A DNA stretch of 64,000 nt from Sphingomonas sp. Leaf407. GTDB taxonomy: Bacteria > Pseudomonadota > Alphaproteobacteria > Sphingomonadales > Sphingomonadaceae. The stretch lies in NCBI RefSeq assembly GCF_001425385.1, contig NZ_LMQO01000001.1, positions 1,154,833-1,218,832 on the forward strand, given 5' to 3'. Under the pieces are notes generated by a model. That model was not told the DNA's origin. It saw only the letters and a program-made list of their open reading frames with translations, and ran no database searches. Numbering within the stretch: the first letter of the stretch is position 1; each line of letters opens with the position of its first letter. Below are positions 27,477-36,128 of the stretch, in pieces. The translations under genes and the position numbers were made by a program.

Positions 27477-29255
27477 TCAGTGGTTGTGGCGCGGTGTCGT
27501 TTCCGACGTCCGGCGATAGTTGAGCGCGAGGTCGAACACGCCGCCTTCGCCCAGTTGGCCGACCTTCTCGCGGTAGATTTCCTCCCACGGCGTCTGGCTC
27601 GGCGGAACCGGCGGAATGCCGTCGGCCTTGCGGCGTTCGATCTCGTCCGCCTCGACCAGCATGTCGCAGCGGCCGTGGTTCAAATCGATGCGGATCATAT
27701 CCCCGGTGCGCAGCCACGCGAGGCCCCCGCCGACCGCGCTTTCGGGCGAGGCGTTGAGGATCGACGGGCTGTCCGACGTGCCCGATTGCCGCCCGTCGCC
27801 GATCGTCGGCAGGCTCTGGATGCCGCGTTGCAGGAGGGCGGCGGGCGGCTGCATGTTGGTGACTTCGGCAGAGCCGGGCCAGCCGATCACACCCGCGCCG
27901 CGAATGACGAGGATGCAGTGCTCGTCGATCGCCAGCGCCGGATCGTCGATCCGGTGGTGATAATCGTCCGACCCGTCGAACACGATCGCGCGCCCCTCGA
28001 AACAGCCTTCATTGCCGGGCTGCGACAGATAGCGTTCGCGAAAATCGGGGCCGATCACACTGGTCTTCATGATCGCCACATCGAACAGATTGCCCGACAG
28101 GACGAGGAACCCGGCCTGTTCCTTGAGCGGCTGGTCATAGGGGCGGATGACCTCGCGGTCGGTGACGGGTCGGTGCGCGACATTCTCGCCGAGCGTCTTG
28201 CCGGTCACGGTCGCGACGTTGCCATCGACCTTGCCCGCCGCGATCAGTTCGGACAGCACGGCGGGCACGCCGCCGGCACGGTGGAACCGTTCGCCGAGGA
28301 AGCGCCCGGCGGGCTGGACGTCGACCAGCAGCGGCAGGTCGTAGCCATGGTCCATCCAGTCGGACGGGTTCAGCTCGATCTCGGCATGGCGCGCCATCGC
28401 GTGCAGGTGGGGGTGGGCATTCGACGATCCGCCGATCGCGGTGATGAGCGCGATCGCGTTCAGGAACGACTGGCGCGTCAGGATCTTCGACGGGCGCAGG
28501 TCGTCATACGCCATCTCGACGATGCGGCGGCCGGTTTCATAGGCGATCTGCCCGCGTTCGCGATACGGCGCGGGGATGGCGGCGCAGCCCGGCAACGACA
28601 TGCCCAGCCCTTCGGCGATGGCGTTCATCGTCGATGCGGTGCCCATGGTGTTGCAATGCCCCGCCGACGGCGCCGATGCGGTGGCGGCTTCGAGGAATTC
28701 CTCCTCGGTCATCTCGCCCGCCGCCATCTTGCGCCGCGACCGCCAGATGACCGTGCCCGACCCGACCAGTTCGCCGTCGTGCCACCCGTCGAGCATCGGC
28801 CCGCCCGACAGCACGATCGCCGGGATGTCGACCGTCGAGGCGGCCATGATCGCCGACGGCGTGGTCTTGTCGCACCCGGTGGTCAGCACCACCGCGTCGA
28901 TCGGATAGCCGTTGAGGATCTCGACCAGCCCCAGATAGGCGAGATTGCGGTCGATCGCGGCGGTCGGCCGGCGGCAGTTCTCGAAGATCGGATGCGTCGG
29001 GAATTCCATCGGAATGCCGCCCGCCGCCTCGATCCCCGCCTTCACCCGCTTGACCGTCTCCAGATGGATACGGTTGCACGGCGTCAAGTCCGACCCCGAC
29101 TGGGCGATGCCGATGATCGGCCGCCCGCTCGTCAGTTCCTTGGGCGTGATGCCATAGTTCATGAACCGTTCGAGATAGAGCGCGGCCATGTCGAGCCGGC
29201 CGGGTGCGGCGAACCATTCGCGCGATCGGAACGGACGGGCGGGAGTGCGGGTCAT
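27477..29255 (-). CDS. xylD: D-xylonate dehydratase (IlvD/Edd family)
   Basis: The 592-residue enzyme dehydrates D-xylonate to 2-keto-3-deoxyxylonate using an iron-sulfur cluster. TTGCDKTTPSAIMAA and SAGHCNTMGTASTMNA hold cluster cysteines, ALYLERFMNYGITPKEL and GPMLDGWHDGELVGSGT are diagnostic of the sugar-acid branch, and the protein ends in PRHNH as I recall for Caulobacter XylD. I chose the ATG at 29255 (MTRTPARPFRSREWF) because it gives nearly the same length as that protein; start codons at 29270 and 29300 are open but less likely. It is followed by xylX 12 bases on. Confidence 0.92.
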   Translation of the reverse strand: MTRTPARPFRSREWFAAPGRLDMAALYLERFMNYGITPKELTSGRPIIGIAQSGSDLTPCNRIHLETVKRVKAGIEAAGGIPMEFPTHPIFENCRRPTAAIDRNLAYLGLVEILNGYPIDAVVLTTGCDKTTPSAIMAASTVDIPAIVLSGGPMLDGWHDGELVGSGTVIWRSRRKMAAGEMTEEEFLEAATASAPSAGHCNTMGTASTMNAIAEGLGMSLPGCAAIPAPYRERGQIAYETGRRIVEMAYDDLRPSKILTRQSFLNAIALITAIGGSSNAHPHLHAMARHAEIELNPSDWMDHGYDLPLLVDVQPAGRFLGERFHRAGGVPAVLSELIAAGKVDGNVATVTGKTLGENVAHRPVTDREVIRPYDQPLKEQAGFLVLSGNLFDVAIMKTSVIGPDFRERYLSQPGNEGCFEGRAIVFDGSDDYHHRIDDPALAIDEHCILVIRGAGVIGWPGSAEVTNMQPPAALLQRGIQSLPTIGDGRQSGTSDSPSILNASPESAVGGGLAWLRTGDMIRIDLNHGRCDMLVEADEIERRKADGIPPVPPSQTPWEEIYREKVGQLGEGGVFDLALNYRRTSETTPRHNH

Positions 29256-29278
29256 GTGGGCTACTCGCATCAGAAGGT

Positions 29279-29316
29279 GGCCCCGCCGCAGCGGGGCCAA
29301 AGTTTACAAAGTTTAC
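29279..29316. repeat. GC hairpin next to a tandem 9-base repeat between xylE and xylD
   Basis: GGCCCCGC at 29279-29286 and GCGGGGCC at 29291-29298 form an 8-bp stem with a four-base loop. Directly next to it AAAGTTTAC is repeated twice in tandem (29299-29307, 29308-29316). In the direction of the operon the repeat comes first, then the hairpin. It could be a processing or attenuation site or part of an internal promoter for xylD. Confidence 0.6.
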
Positions 29317-29343
29317 ACTAGCGACGGGGTCGGGTCCGAGCCG

Positions 29344-30756
29344 TCAGCCGCGCATTTCCTCCAGTTCCTTGCCGTTCGTCTCCTGGATGAAGCGCAGGAC
29401 GAGGAAGAAGCTGATCGCGGCGAAGGTGGCGTAGAAGCCGTAGGTGATGGTGAGGCCCAGCCCCGCCGCCATGACCGGGAAGGTCCAGGTGATGACGAAG
29501 TTCGCGAACCACTGCGCGAAACCGCACACCGCCAGCGCCGATCCGCGGATCTGGTTCGGGAACATCTCGCCGAGCATTACCCACATGATCGGGCCCCAGC
29601 TCACGTTGAAGAACACGACATACAGGTTGGCGGCGATCAGCGCGGTGGTGCCCAGCCCCGCCGAGAGTTGCAGCTTGCCCGCCGCGTCCAGCGTGCCGTT
29701 GTGGAAGCAATAGACGAGCGCGAACAGCGTCACCGCCATGCCTGCCGACCCGATCAGCAGCAGCGGCTTGCGCCCGATCCTGTCGACCAGCCCGACCGTG
29801 ACGAAACACGCCGCGATCGAGACGAGGCCCGACACGATGTTGATCTGTAGCGACTGGTCCTCGGTAAAGCCGGCGAGCTGCCACAGCGTCGCGCCGTAAT
29901 AGAAGATGACGTTGATGCCGACCAACTGCTGGAACACCGCCAGCAACAGCCCGGCCCATACGATCGGGCGGATGCCGCCCTTCGCGTCCTTGATGTCCGA
30001 CAGGCGCGGGCGGTGATCCTTGTCGAAGCTCGCCGCGATCTCGCCCAGCTTGTGCTGCGCCGATGCCGGGCCGAACAGACGGGTCAGCACGATCCGCGCC
30101 TCGTCCAGCCGCCCCTTCTGCACCAGGAAGCGCGGGCTTTCGGGAATGAAGGTCAGCGCGACGAGGAACACGGCCGCCGGGATCGCCTGCATCCAGTACA
30201 TCCAGCGCCATGCCTCATAGCCGCCCCACCAGATGCCGGTCGACGAACCGGCGGCCTGCGCCAGATAATAGTTCACGACGAACGCGGCGGTGAGGCCGGT
30301 GATAATCATGATCTGCTGGATCGTCGTCATCCGCCCGCGGATGTTGGCAGGGGCAACTTCGGAGATATAGGCGGGCGAGAGGACCGATGCCGCGCCGACC
30401 GCCATGCCGCCCATGAAGCGCGCGACGATGAACACCATCTGGACGTGGCTGAACCCCTGGATGATCGCGCCGATCAGGAACAGGATCGCCGAGAGCATCA
30501 TGACCTTGCGGCGGCCCATCGTGTCGGCCAGCTTGCCCGCAAGGAACGCGCCGACGAAACACCCGACCAGCAGCGACCCGACGGTCAGGCCAAGGCCGTT
30601 CTCGGTCAGGTTGAACGCCGATTTCAGCCCTTCCTGCGTCCCGTTGACCGCACCGCTGTCATAGCCGAACAACAGCCCCCCGATCGTCGCCACCGCGACG
30701 ATCGCGATGACGAGCGCGATATTCACGCGCTCCCCGCTCGCCTGCACCATCCCCAT
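29344..30756 (-). CDS. xylE: Sugar porter family MFS transporter, probable D-xylose:H+ symporter
   Basis: The 470-residue protein has 12 membrane segments and the sugar-porter signatures GGLLFGYDSGAVNGTQ, LADTMGRRKVMML, PESPRFLVQKGR, VDRIGRKPLLLIG and GEMFPNQIRGSALA. Its place as first gene of the xylose operon makes D-xylose the likely substrate, as for the Caulobacter and E. coli XylE proteins. AGGGAG lies about six bases before the ATG. An operator-like word TGTTAGCGGTAACG lies 34 bases upstream of the start. Substrate specificity within the sugar-porter family cannot be read from sequence alone. Confidence 0.85.
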   Translation of the reverse strand: MGMVQASGERVNIALVIAIVAVATIGGLLFGYDSGAVNGTQEGLKSAFNLTENGLGLTVGSLLVGCFVGAFLAGKLADTMGRRKVMMLSAILFLIGAIIQGFSHVQMVFIVARFMGGMAVGAASVLSPAYISEVAPANIRGRMTTIQQIMIITGLTAAFVVNYYLAQAAGSSTGIWWGGYEAWRWMYWMQAIPAAVFLVALTFIPESPRFLVQKGRLDEARIVLTRLFGPASAQHKLGEIAASFDKDHRPRLSDIKDAKGGIRPIVWAGLLLAVFQQLVGINVIFYYGATLWQLAGFTEDQSLQINIVSGLVSIAACFVTVGLVDRIGRKPLLLIGSAGMAVTLFALVYCFHNGTLDAAGKLQLSAGLGTTALIAANLYVVFFNVSWGPIMWVMLGEMFPNQIRGSALAVCGFAQWFANFVITWTFPVMAAGLGLTITYGFYATFAAISFFLVLRFIQETNGKELEEMRG

Positions 30757-30789
30757 CCACTCCCTGCATCACCGCTGCTCAAGACAGCG

Positions 30790-30803
30790 TGTTAGCGGTA
30801 ACG
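30790..30803 (-). promoter_or_regulatory. LacI/XylR-type operator upstream of the xylose operon
   Basis: TGTTAGCGGTAACG contains GTTAGCGGTAAC, a palindrome with one mismatched pair. It lies in the 76-base gap between the regulator gene and xylE, upstream of the leftward xylose operon. It matches the words at 32043, 39103 and 39271 and resembles the operator TGTTAGCGCTACCA that I recall for Caulobacter xylose genes. Confidence 0.65.
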
Positions 30804-30832
30804 GTGGCGAATTATTCCGACAAATGCAAGCG

Positions 30833-31948
30833 TCAGCGCGCAGCGGCGATCCGCTTTGCGACGACCCGCCGTTTGGGCGGCACGGCGTCGGCCTGCGGGA
30901 CCGGCGCGGGGCCGGCGGACTCGCGCACGATCAGTTCATGGTCGAGGATGCGTTCCTCGGCGACGCGCGACTGGCCGGCGCGCTGGTCGCGGATGCGGGC
31001 GAGCAGCAGTTCGACCGCCGCCTCGGCCATCGCCGCGATCGGCTGGCGCACCGTCGTGATCTCCGGCCATGTCGTCGTCGCGAGCGAGGTGTCGTCGAAC
31101 CCGACGATGCTGAGGTCGTCGGGAACGTGCAGCCCGCGCCGGTGCGCGACGCTGATGACCGCCGCCGCCATGTCGTCGTTGCTGGCGAAGATCGCCTGCG
31201 GCCGATCCGGCCGGTCGATCAGCCGTTCGCCCGCGACCATCCCCGAACGGAAGGTGAAATAGCCCTGCTCGACCGGCATGTCGGCAAGGTCCAGCCCCGC
31301 CGCCTCGATCGCCGCGACGAAGCCGCGCCAGCGTTCGCCGCTGGCGCCGTTGTTGGGATTGCCGCGAATGAAGCCGATCCGGCGATGCCCCTGGTCGAGC
31401 AGGTGCCGCGTCATCGCCTTGGCCGCCGCGAAATCGTCGATCCGTACCGCCAGCCGGCCGGGCTGCGCCACGCCGATCGCCACCGCAACCGACGGGATGC
31501 CCGCCGCATCGAGTTCGGCCTGCACCGGGGCCGAATCGGACAGCGGCGGCGGCAGGATGACGCCCTGCACCGCCGTCGAGGCGAAACGCCGCGTCGCCTC
31601 CGCCTGCGCCTCGGCACTCTCGCCCTCGCAGGGTTCGAGGACGAGGTGACAGCCGACCTTGCGCGCGCCTTCCAGCGCGCCGATCAGGAAGTTCGACAGA
31701 TAGGCGAGCGACGGGTTGGCATAGAGCAGCCCGATCTGCGTCGCATCGCCCGCCGCCAGGCTGCGCGCCGCGCTGTTCGGCCAATAGTTCAGCCGCTCGA
31801 TCGCTTCGTTGACCGCCTCGCGGGTCGATTCGCGGACGTTCACGCCGCCGTTGACCACGCGCGACACGGTCATCGCCGACACGCCCGCCGCCCGTGCCAC
31901 ATCCTGTACGGTAACGCTCCCACGACTGCGGCGGCTCGGCTTGTCCAT
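30833..31948 (-). CDS. LacI-family transcriptional regulator, XylR-like
   Basis: The 371-residue protein has the helix-turn-helix VTVQDVARAAGVSAMTVSRV, the hinge NYWPNSAARSLAAG and a sugar-binding core with GFIRGNPNN and IVGFDDTSLATTTWPEITTVRQP. A proline- and arginine-rich tail of about 25 residues (PAPVPQADAVPPKRRVV) follows the usual end of the family. It lies between the xylose transporter gene and a divergent GH3 glycosidase, and operator-like words flank it on both sides. It most likely represses the xylose regulon and releases DNA when xylose or a derivative binds. Confidence 0.88.
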   Translation of the reverse strand: MDKPSRRSRGSVTVQDVARAAGVSAMTVSRVVNGGVNVRESTREAVNEAIERLNYWPNSAARSLAAGDATQIGLLYANPSLAYLSNFLIGALEGARKVGCHLVLEPCEGESAEAQAEATRRFASTAVQGVILPPPLSDSAPVQAELDAAGIPSVAVAIGVAQPGRLAVRIDDFAAAKAMTRHLLDQGHRRIGFIRGNPNNGASGERWRGFVAAIEAAGLDLADMPVEQGYFTFRSGMVAGERLIDRPDRPQAIFASNDDMAAAVISVAHRRGLHVPDDLSIVGFDDTSLATTTWPEITTVRQPIAAMAEAAVELLLARIRDQRAGQSRVAEERILDHELIVRESAGPAPVPQADAVPPKRRVVAKRIAAAR

Positions 31949-32041
31949 GGTCGGCTGTGGCTCCTTCCTAGTCAGGCGTATGACTTGCCGCCGCCGATTG
32001 CAATCGCGGCATCGGTTGACGCCCTGTTGTGGCGCAGATAG

Positions 32042-32057
32042 TTGATAGCGCTACCAA
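32042..32057. promoter_or_regulatory. LacI/XylR-type operator between the regulator and the GH3 gene
   Basis: TTGATAGCGCTACCAA is a 16-base palindrome with a single mismatched pair around the perfect core TAGCGCTA. It lies in the divergent gap between the LacI-type gene (start 31948) and the GH3 gene (start 32106), so it could control both. It is the best of the four similar sites in the window. Confidence 0.75.
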
Positions 32058-32105
32058 TAGACGCGGCACCAACGCTGCGCGCCGAAATGATCCGGGAGAG
32101 AGTTG

Positions 32106-34505
32106 ATGCCCCTTCGCACCGCGCCTGTCGCTCTGGCGCTCGCCTGCCTGCTCGCCACCACCGCCGCCGTACCACTCGTCGCCCAGCCACGCGCGACGCA
32201 GGGTGAACGCCCACGCTACAAGGACGCCTCGCAGCCGGTCGACGTCCGGGTCGAGGACCTGCTGGCGCGGATGACGCTGGAGGAAAAGGTCGCGCAGATG
32301 ATCGGCATCTGGGAAAAGAAGGGCGACATCCAGAACGCGGCGGGCGATTTCGATCCCGCCAAGGCGAGCCGGGTTTTCCCCGACAGCGTCGGCCAGATCA
32401 CCCGCCCCTCCGACAAGCGCGGCGTCACCGCCGGCAACAACGCCGCCGGGGTCGCCGCCAATCAGGTGAACCGCACGGCGCGCGAAACCGCCGACTACAC
32501 CAACGCCGCGCAGCGCTGGGCGGTCGAGCGGACCCGGCTCGGCATCCCGCTCATCCTGCACGAAGAGGCGCTGCACGGCTATGTCGCGCGTGACGCGACC
32601 AGCTTTCCGCAGTCGATCGCGCTCGCCTCGTCGTGGGACCCGGCGCTGGTCGAACGGGTGTTCGGCGTGGCGGCGCGCGAGATGCGCGCGCGCGGCGCCA
32701 ATCTCGCGCTCGCCCCGGTCGTCGATGTCGCGCGCGATCCGCGCTGGGGCCGGATCGAGGAAACGTACGGCGAGGACCCGCATCTCGTGTCCGAAATGGG
32801 GCTGGCGGCGATCAAGGGGTTTCAGGGCACCACCCTCCCGCTCGCGCCGACCAAGGTCATGGTGACATTGAAGCACATGACCGGGCACGGCCAGCCCGAG
32901 AACGGCACCAACGTCGGCCCGGCCAATATCTCGGAACGGACGCTGCGCGAGAATTTCTTCCCGCCGTTCGAACGCGCGGTCAGGGAACTGCCGGTGCAGG
33001 CGGTGATGGCGTCGTACAACGAGATTGACGGCATCCCCAGCCATGCGAACAAATGGCTGCTGGGCGACGTGCTGCGTGGCGAATGGGGCTATAAGGGATC
33101 GGTGGTAAGCGACTATTTCGCGATCAAGGAACTGAATACGCGGCACAAGCTGTACGGCACTGACATGGCTGCCGCCGGCCGCCGCGCGCTCGACGCCGGG
33201 GTCGACATGGAACTGCCCGATGCCGATGGCTGGTCGACGCTGGCGGCGATGGTGAAGTTGGGGCAGGTGCCGCAGGCGCAGGTCGACGCCGCCGTCCGCC
33301 GCATCCTGACGATGAAGTTCCAGATGGGGTTGTTCGAGAACCCCTATGTCGACGCGCGCACCGCCGATGCGAAGACCGCGACGCCGGACGCGATCGCGCT
33401 GGCGCGCGAGGCGGCGGTACGCTCGATGGTACTGCTGAAGAACCGGAACGACCTGTTGCCGCTCGATCCGGCGAAGGTGGGCCGGATGCTGGTCGTCGGC
33501 ACCCATGCCCGCGACACCCCGATCGGCGGCTATTCGGACGTGCCGCGCCATGTCGTCAGCGTGCTGGAGGGCATGCAGAAGGCCGCCGTCGGCCGCTTCG
33601 CGGTCGACTATGCCGAGGGGGTCCGCCTGACCCGCAGCCGGCAATGGGCCGCCGACAAGGTCGAACTGGTCCCCGAAGCTGAGAACGCGCCGCTGATCGA
33701 GGAAGCGGTGACCAAGGCGGCAGTGGCCGACACGATCCTGCTGGTGCTGGGCCAGAACGAACAGTTGAGCCGCGAGGCATGGGCCGACGCGCATCTGGGC
33801 GACCGGCAGAAGCTCGACCTGATCGGATCGCAGAACGAACTGGCGCGGCGGCTGTTCGCCACCGGCAAGCCGGTGGTGGTCGTGCTGCTGAACGGCGGCC
33901 CGCTGGCGGCGACCTATATCGACGCGACCGCGCCGGCGATCCTCGAAGGCTGGTATCTGGGGCAGGAGACCGGCAACGCCGTGGCAGACGTCGTGCTCGG
34001 CCGCGCCAATCCCGGCGGCAAGCTGCCGGTATCGGTCCCGCGCAGCGAGGGGCAGTTGCCGATCTTCTACAACCACAAGCCGACGTCGCGGCGCGGCTAT
34101 CTGTTCGACAGCACCGCCCCGCTCTACCCGTTCGGCTATGGCCTGTCCTACACCCGCTTCGACGTCGGCGCACCGCGTCTCGCCAAGACGACGATCGGGT
34201 CGGGCGAGAGCGTGCAGGTGGCGGTCGACGTCACCAACACCGGTGCGCGCGCGGGCGACGAGGTGGTGCAGCTCTATATCCATGACGACGAGGCGAGCGT
34301 GACGCGGCCGGTGCTGGAGTTGAAGCATTTCCAGCGGGTGACGCTGAAACCCGGCGAACGTCGGACGGTGACGTTCGAGATCAAGCCAGCCGACCTGTCG
34401 CTGTGGAACGTCGCGATGCAGCGCGTGGTCGAACCCGGCACCTTCACCATCAGCGCGGGCAACAGCTCGACCAGCCTGAAGGCCACGACGCTGACGGTGC
34501 GGTAA
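32106..34505 (+). CDS. Secreted GH3 beta-glycosidase (beta-xylosidase or beta-glucosidase)
   Basis: The 799-residue enzyme has a signal peptide (ALACLLATTAAVPLVAQ), the GH3 barrel with LAPVVDVARDPRWGRIEETY and KHMTGHGQPENGTN, the nucleophile region GSVVSDYFAI, the second alpha/beta domain with LVLGQNEQLSREAW, and a C-terminal fibronectin-type domain (DVTNTGARAGDEVVQLYIHD). The family includes beta-glucosidases and beta-xylosidases that differ little in sequence. Its place beside the xylose operon with a shared operator makes cleavage of xylo-oligosaccharides in the periplasm the more likely task. GGGAGAGAG precedes the ATG. Confidence 0.88.
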   Translation: MPLRTAPVALALACLLATTAAVPLVAQPRATQGERPRYKDASQPVDVRVEDLLARMTLEEKVAQMIGIWEKKGDIQNAAGDFDPAKASRVFPDSVGQITRPSDKRGVTAGNNAAGVAANQVNRTARETADYTNAAQRWAVERTRLGIPLILHEEALHGYVARDATSFPQSIALASSWDPALVERVFGVAAREMRARGANLALAPVVDVARDPRWGRIEETYGEDPHLVSEMGLAAIKGFQGTTLPLAPTKVMVTLKHMTGHGQPENGTNVGPANISERTLRENFFPPFERAVRELPVQAVMASYNEIDGIPSHANKWLLGDVLRGEWGYKGSVVSDYFAIKELNTRHKLYGTDMAAAGRRALDAGVDMELPDADGWSTLAAMVKLGQVPQAQVDAAVRRILTMKFQMGLFENPYVDARTADAKTATPDAIALAREAAVRSMVLLKNRNDLLPLDPAKVGRMLVVGTHARDTPIGGYSDVPRHVVSVLEGMQKAAVGRFAVDYAEGVRLTRSRQWAADKVELVPEAENAPLIEEAVTKAAVADTILLVLGQNEQLSREAWADAHLGDRQKLDLIGSQNELARRLFATGKPVVVVLLNGGPLAATYIDATAPAILEGWYLGQETGNAVADVVLGRANPGGKLPVSVPRSEGQLPIFYNHKPTSRRGYLFDSTAPLYPFGYGLSYTRFDVGAPRLAKTTIGSGESVQVAVDVTNTGARAGDEVVQLYIHDDEASVTRPVLELKHFQRVTLKPGERRTVTFEIKPADLSLWNVAMQRVVEPGTFTISAGNSSTSLKATTLTVR

Positions 34506-34511
34506 ACCTTC

Positions 34512-34618
34512 CTCCCCTCCCTGAAAGGGAGGGATCGGGGGTGGGTGGGTTGGTGGCGGGCGATCCGTTCCCTCGCAAGTCGACCCACCTCCAGCCCCTC
34601 CCTGGTCAGGGAGGGGAG
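34512..34618. repeat. Dispersed inverted-repeat element (CTCCCCTCCCT family), copy 1
   Basis: Left part 34512-34549 and right part 34584-34618 are imperfect reverse complements, and each holds an inner hairpin of CCCTCCCT/AGGGAGGG type. It fills the gap between the convergent GH3 and halogenase genes. A nearly perfect copy is at 47503-47612 and a half copy at 51498-51523. Confidence 0.75.
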
Positions 34619-34622
34619 TAGT

Positions 34623-36128
34623 TCACTCTGCCGCGCAATGCTGACGAATGAACTCCCGGTGCGTCGGCATATACGCCGCCGATGCCGCGATCGCCTCGCG
34701 GATATGGGCCAGCCGTTCGCGCGTCTCGTCGAGCGTCAGCGTGTCGGCGATCGGATCGTGGCCGTTCGTCCGCAGCCCCTGGCCCTGCAGCACCGCGAAC
34801 CAGCTTGTGTCGTTGAACAGTTCCTCATTCTCGCGGAACGTGCGGCCGCGGCTCTGGAACACGCGCATCTTTTCGGCCAGCCGCTCGGGAATATCCATCG
34901 TCCGGCAATGGTCCCAGAAGGGCGAATCATTCCGCTCGGTCGCGTGATAATGCAGGATCAGGAAGTCGCGGATCTCGGCATATTCGGTGGCGAGGATGCG
35001 GTTGTAGCGCGCCACCTCCGCCGGATCGCAGCGGCGGTCGGGGAACATCGCCATCAGCCGCGACAGCCCCGACTGGATCAGCCAGATGCTGGTCGATTCG
35101 AGCGGTTCGAGGAACCCAGACGACAGCCCGATCGCGACGCAGTTCCTGATCCACACCCGATCGCGGTGGCCGGTGCGGAACGGCACGAAGCGCGGATCGG
35201 CCAGCGGTTCGCCGTCGAGGTTGGCGAGCAGGATCGCCGTCGCCTCGTCGTCGCTCATATGCGCGCTGCTGAACACATGGCCGTTGCCGATGCGATGTTG
35301 CAGCGGGATGCGCCATTGCCACCCCGCTGCCCGCGCGGTCGACCGGGTGAACGGATCGAGCCTCTCGCCCCCCGCGCACGGCACCGCGACCGCCCGGTCG
35401 CACGGCAGCCAGTGCGACCAGTCGACGAACCCCGCCCCCAGCGTCTGGTCGATCAACAGCCCGCGAAACCCCGAGCAGTCGATGAACAGGTCGCCCTCGA
35501 TCCGGCGATCATCGTCCAGCACGACCCCGTCGATGAAGCCGTTCTCGGGGCGCAGCTCGACCCGCTCGATCTTCCCTTCGTGGCGCACCACGCCGCGCGC
35601 CTCGGCATAGCGACGCAGGTAGCGCGCATAGAGGCCGGCATCGAAATGGAAGGCATAGGGAATGTCGCTGAGCGGCGAATTGCCCGCATCGATCGCGCGC
35701 ATGAACTTGGCGTCGGCGCTGGCCATTGCCTGCAACGACCATGGCTCGATCGCCGGTGCCTCGCCCAGCGCGTGGAGCCGCAGCCAATAGGCGTGGAACG
35801 AGATGCCGTTCATGTTGACGCCGTAGCTGCCGAACGGATGGAAATAGCGGTGGCCGATCCGCGTCCAGTCGACGAATTCGATGCCGAGCTTGAAGGTGCC
35901 TTTCGTCTCGCGCAGGAATTCGTTCTCGTCGATGCCGAGCATCCGGTTGAACGTCGCCATCTGCGGGATGGTCGCCTCCCCCACCCCGACCGTGCCGATC
36001 GCGTCGGATTCGACGAGGTGGATCTCGCAATACTTCGGCCCCAGTAGCCGCGCGAAGGTGGAAGCCGCCATCCAGCCGGCGGTGCCGCCGCCGACGATGA
36101 CGATGCGGCGGATCGCCTGGTCGTTCAC
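34623..36128 (-). CDS. Flavin-dependent tryptophan-halogenase family protein, third gene of the trio
   Basis: The 501-residue protein has the FAD loop IVGGGTAGWM, FKLGIEFVDW with a lysine at residue 80 in the position of the catalytic lysine of PrnA and RebH, GWQWRIP matching WxWxIP, and GFLEPLESTSIWL with the conserved glutamate. All landmarks of a working flavin-dependent halogenase are present. A separate flavin reductase would be needed and is not in the window. Its ATG overlaps the stop of the degenerate middle gene (ATGA). The substrate is unknown, and free tryptophan is only the founding example of the family. Confidence 0.88.
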   Translation of the reverse strand: MNDQAIRRIVIVGGGTAGWMAASTFARLLGPKYCEIHLVESDAIGTVGVGEATIPQMATFNRMLGIDENEFLRETKGTFKLGIEFVDWTRIGHRYFHPFGSYGVNMNGISFHAYWLRLHALGEAPAIEPWSLQAMASADAKFMRAIDAGNSPLSDIPYAFHFDAGLYARYLRRYAEARGVVRHEGKIERVELRPENGFIDGVVLDDDRRIEGDLFIDCSGFRGLLIDQTLGAGFVDWSHWLPCDRAVAVPCAGGERLDPFTRSTARAAGWQWRIPLQHRIGNGHVFSSAHMSDDEATAILLANLDGEPLADPRFVPFRTGHRDRVWIRNCVAIGLSSGFLEPLESTSIWLIQSGLSRLMAMFPDRRCDPAEVARYNRILATEYAEIRDFLILHYHATERNDSPFWDHCRTMDIPERLAEKMRVFQSRGRTFRENEELFNDTSWFAVLQGQGLRTNGHDPIADTLTLDETRERLAHIREAIAASAAYMPTHREFIRQHCAAE

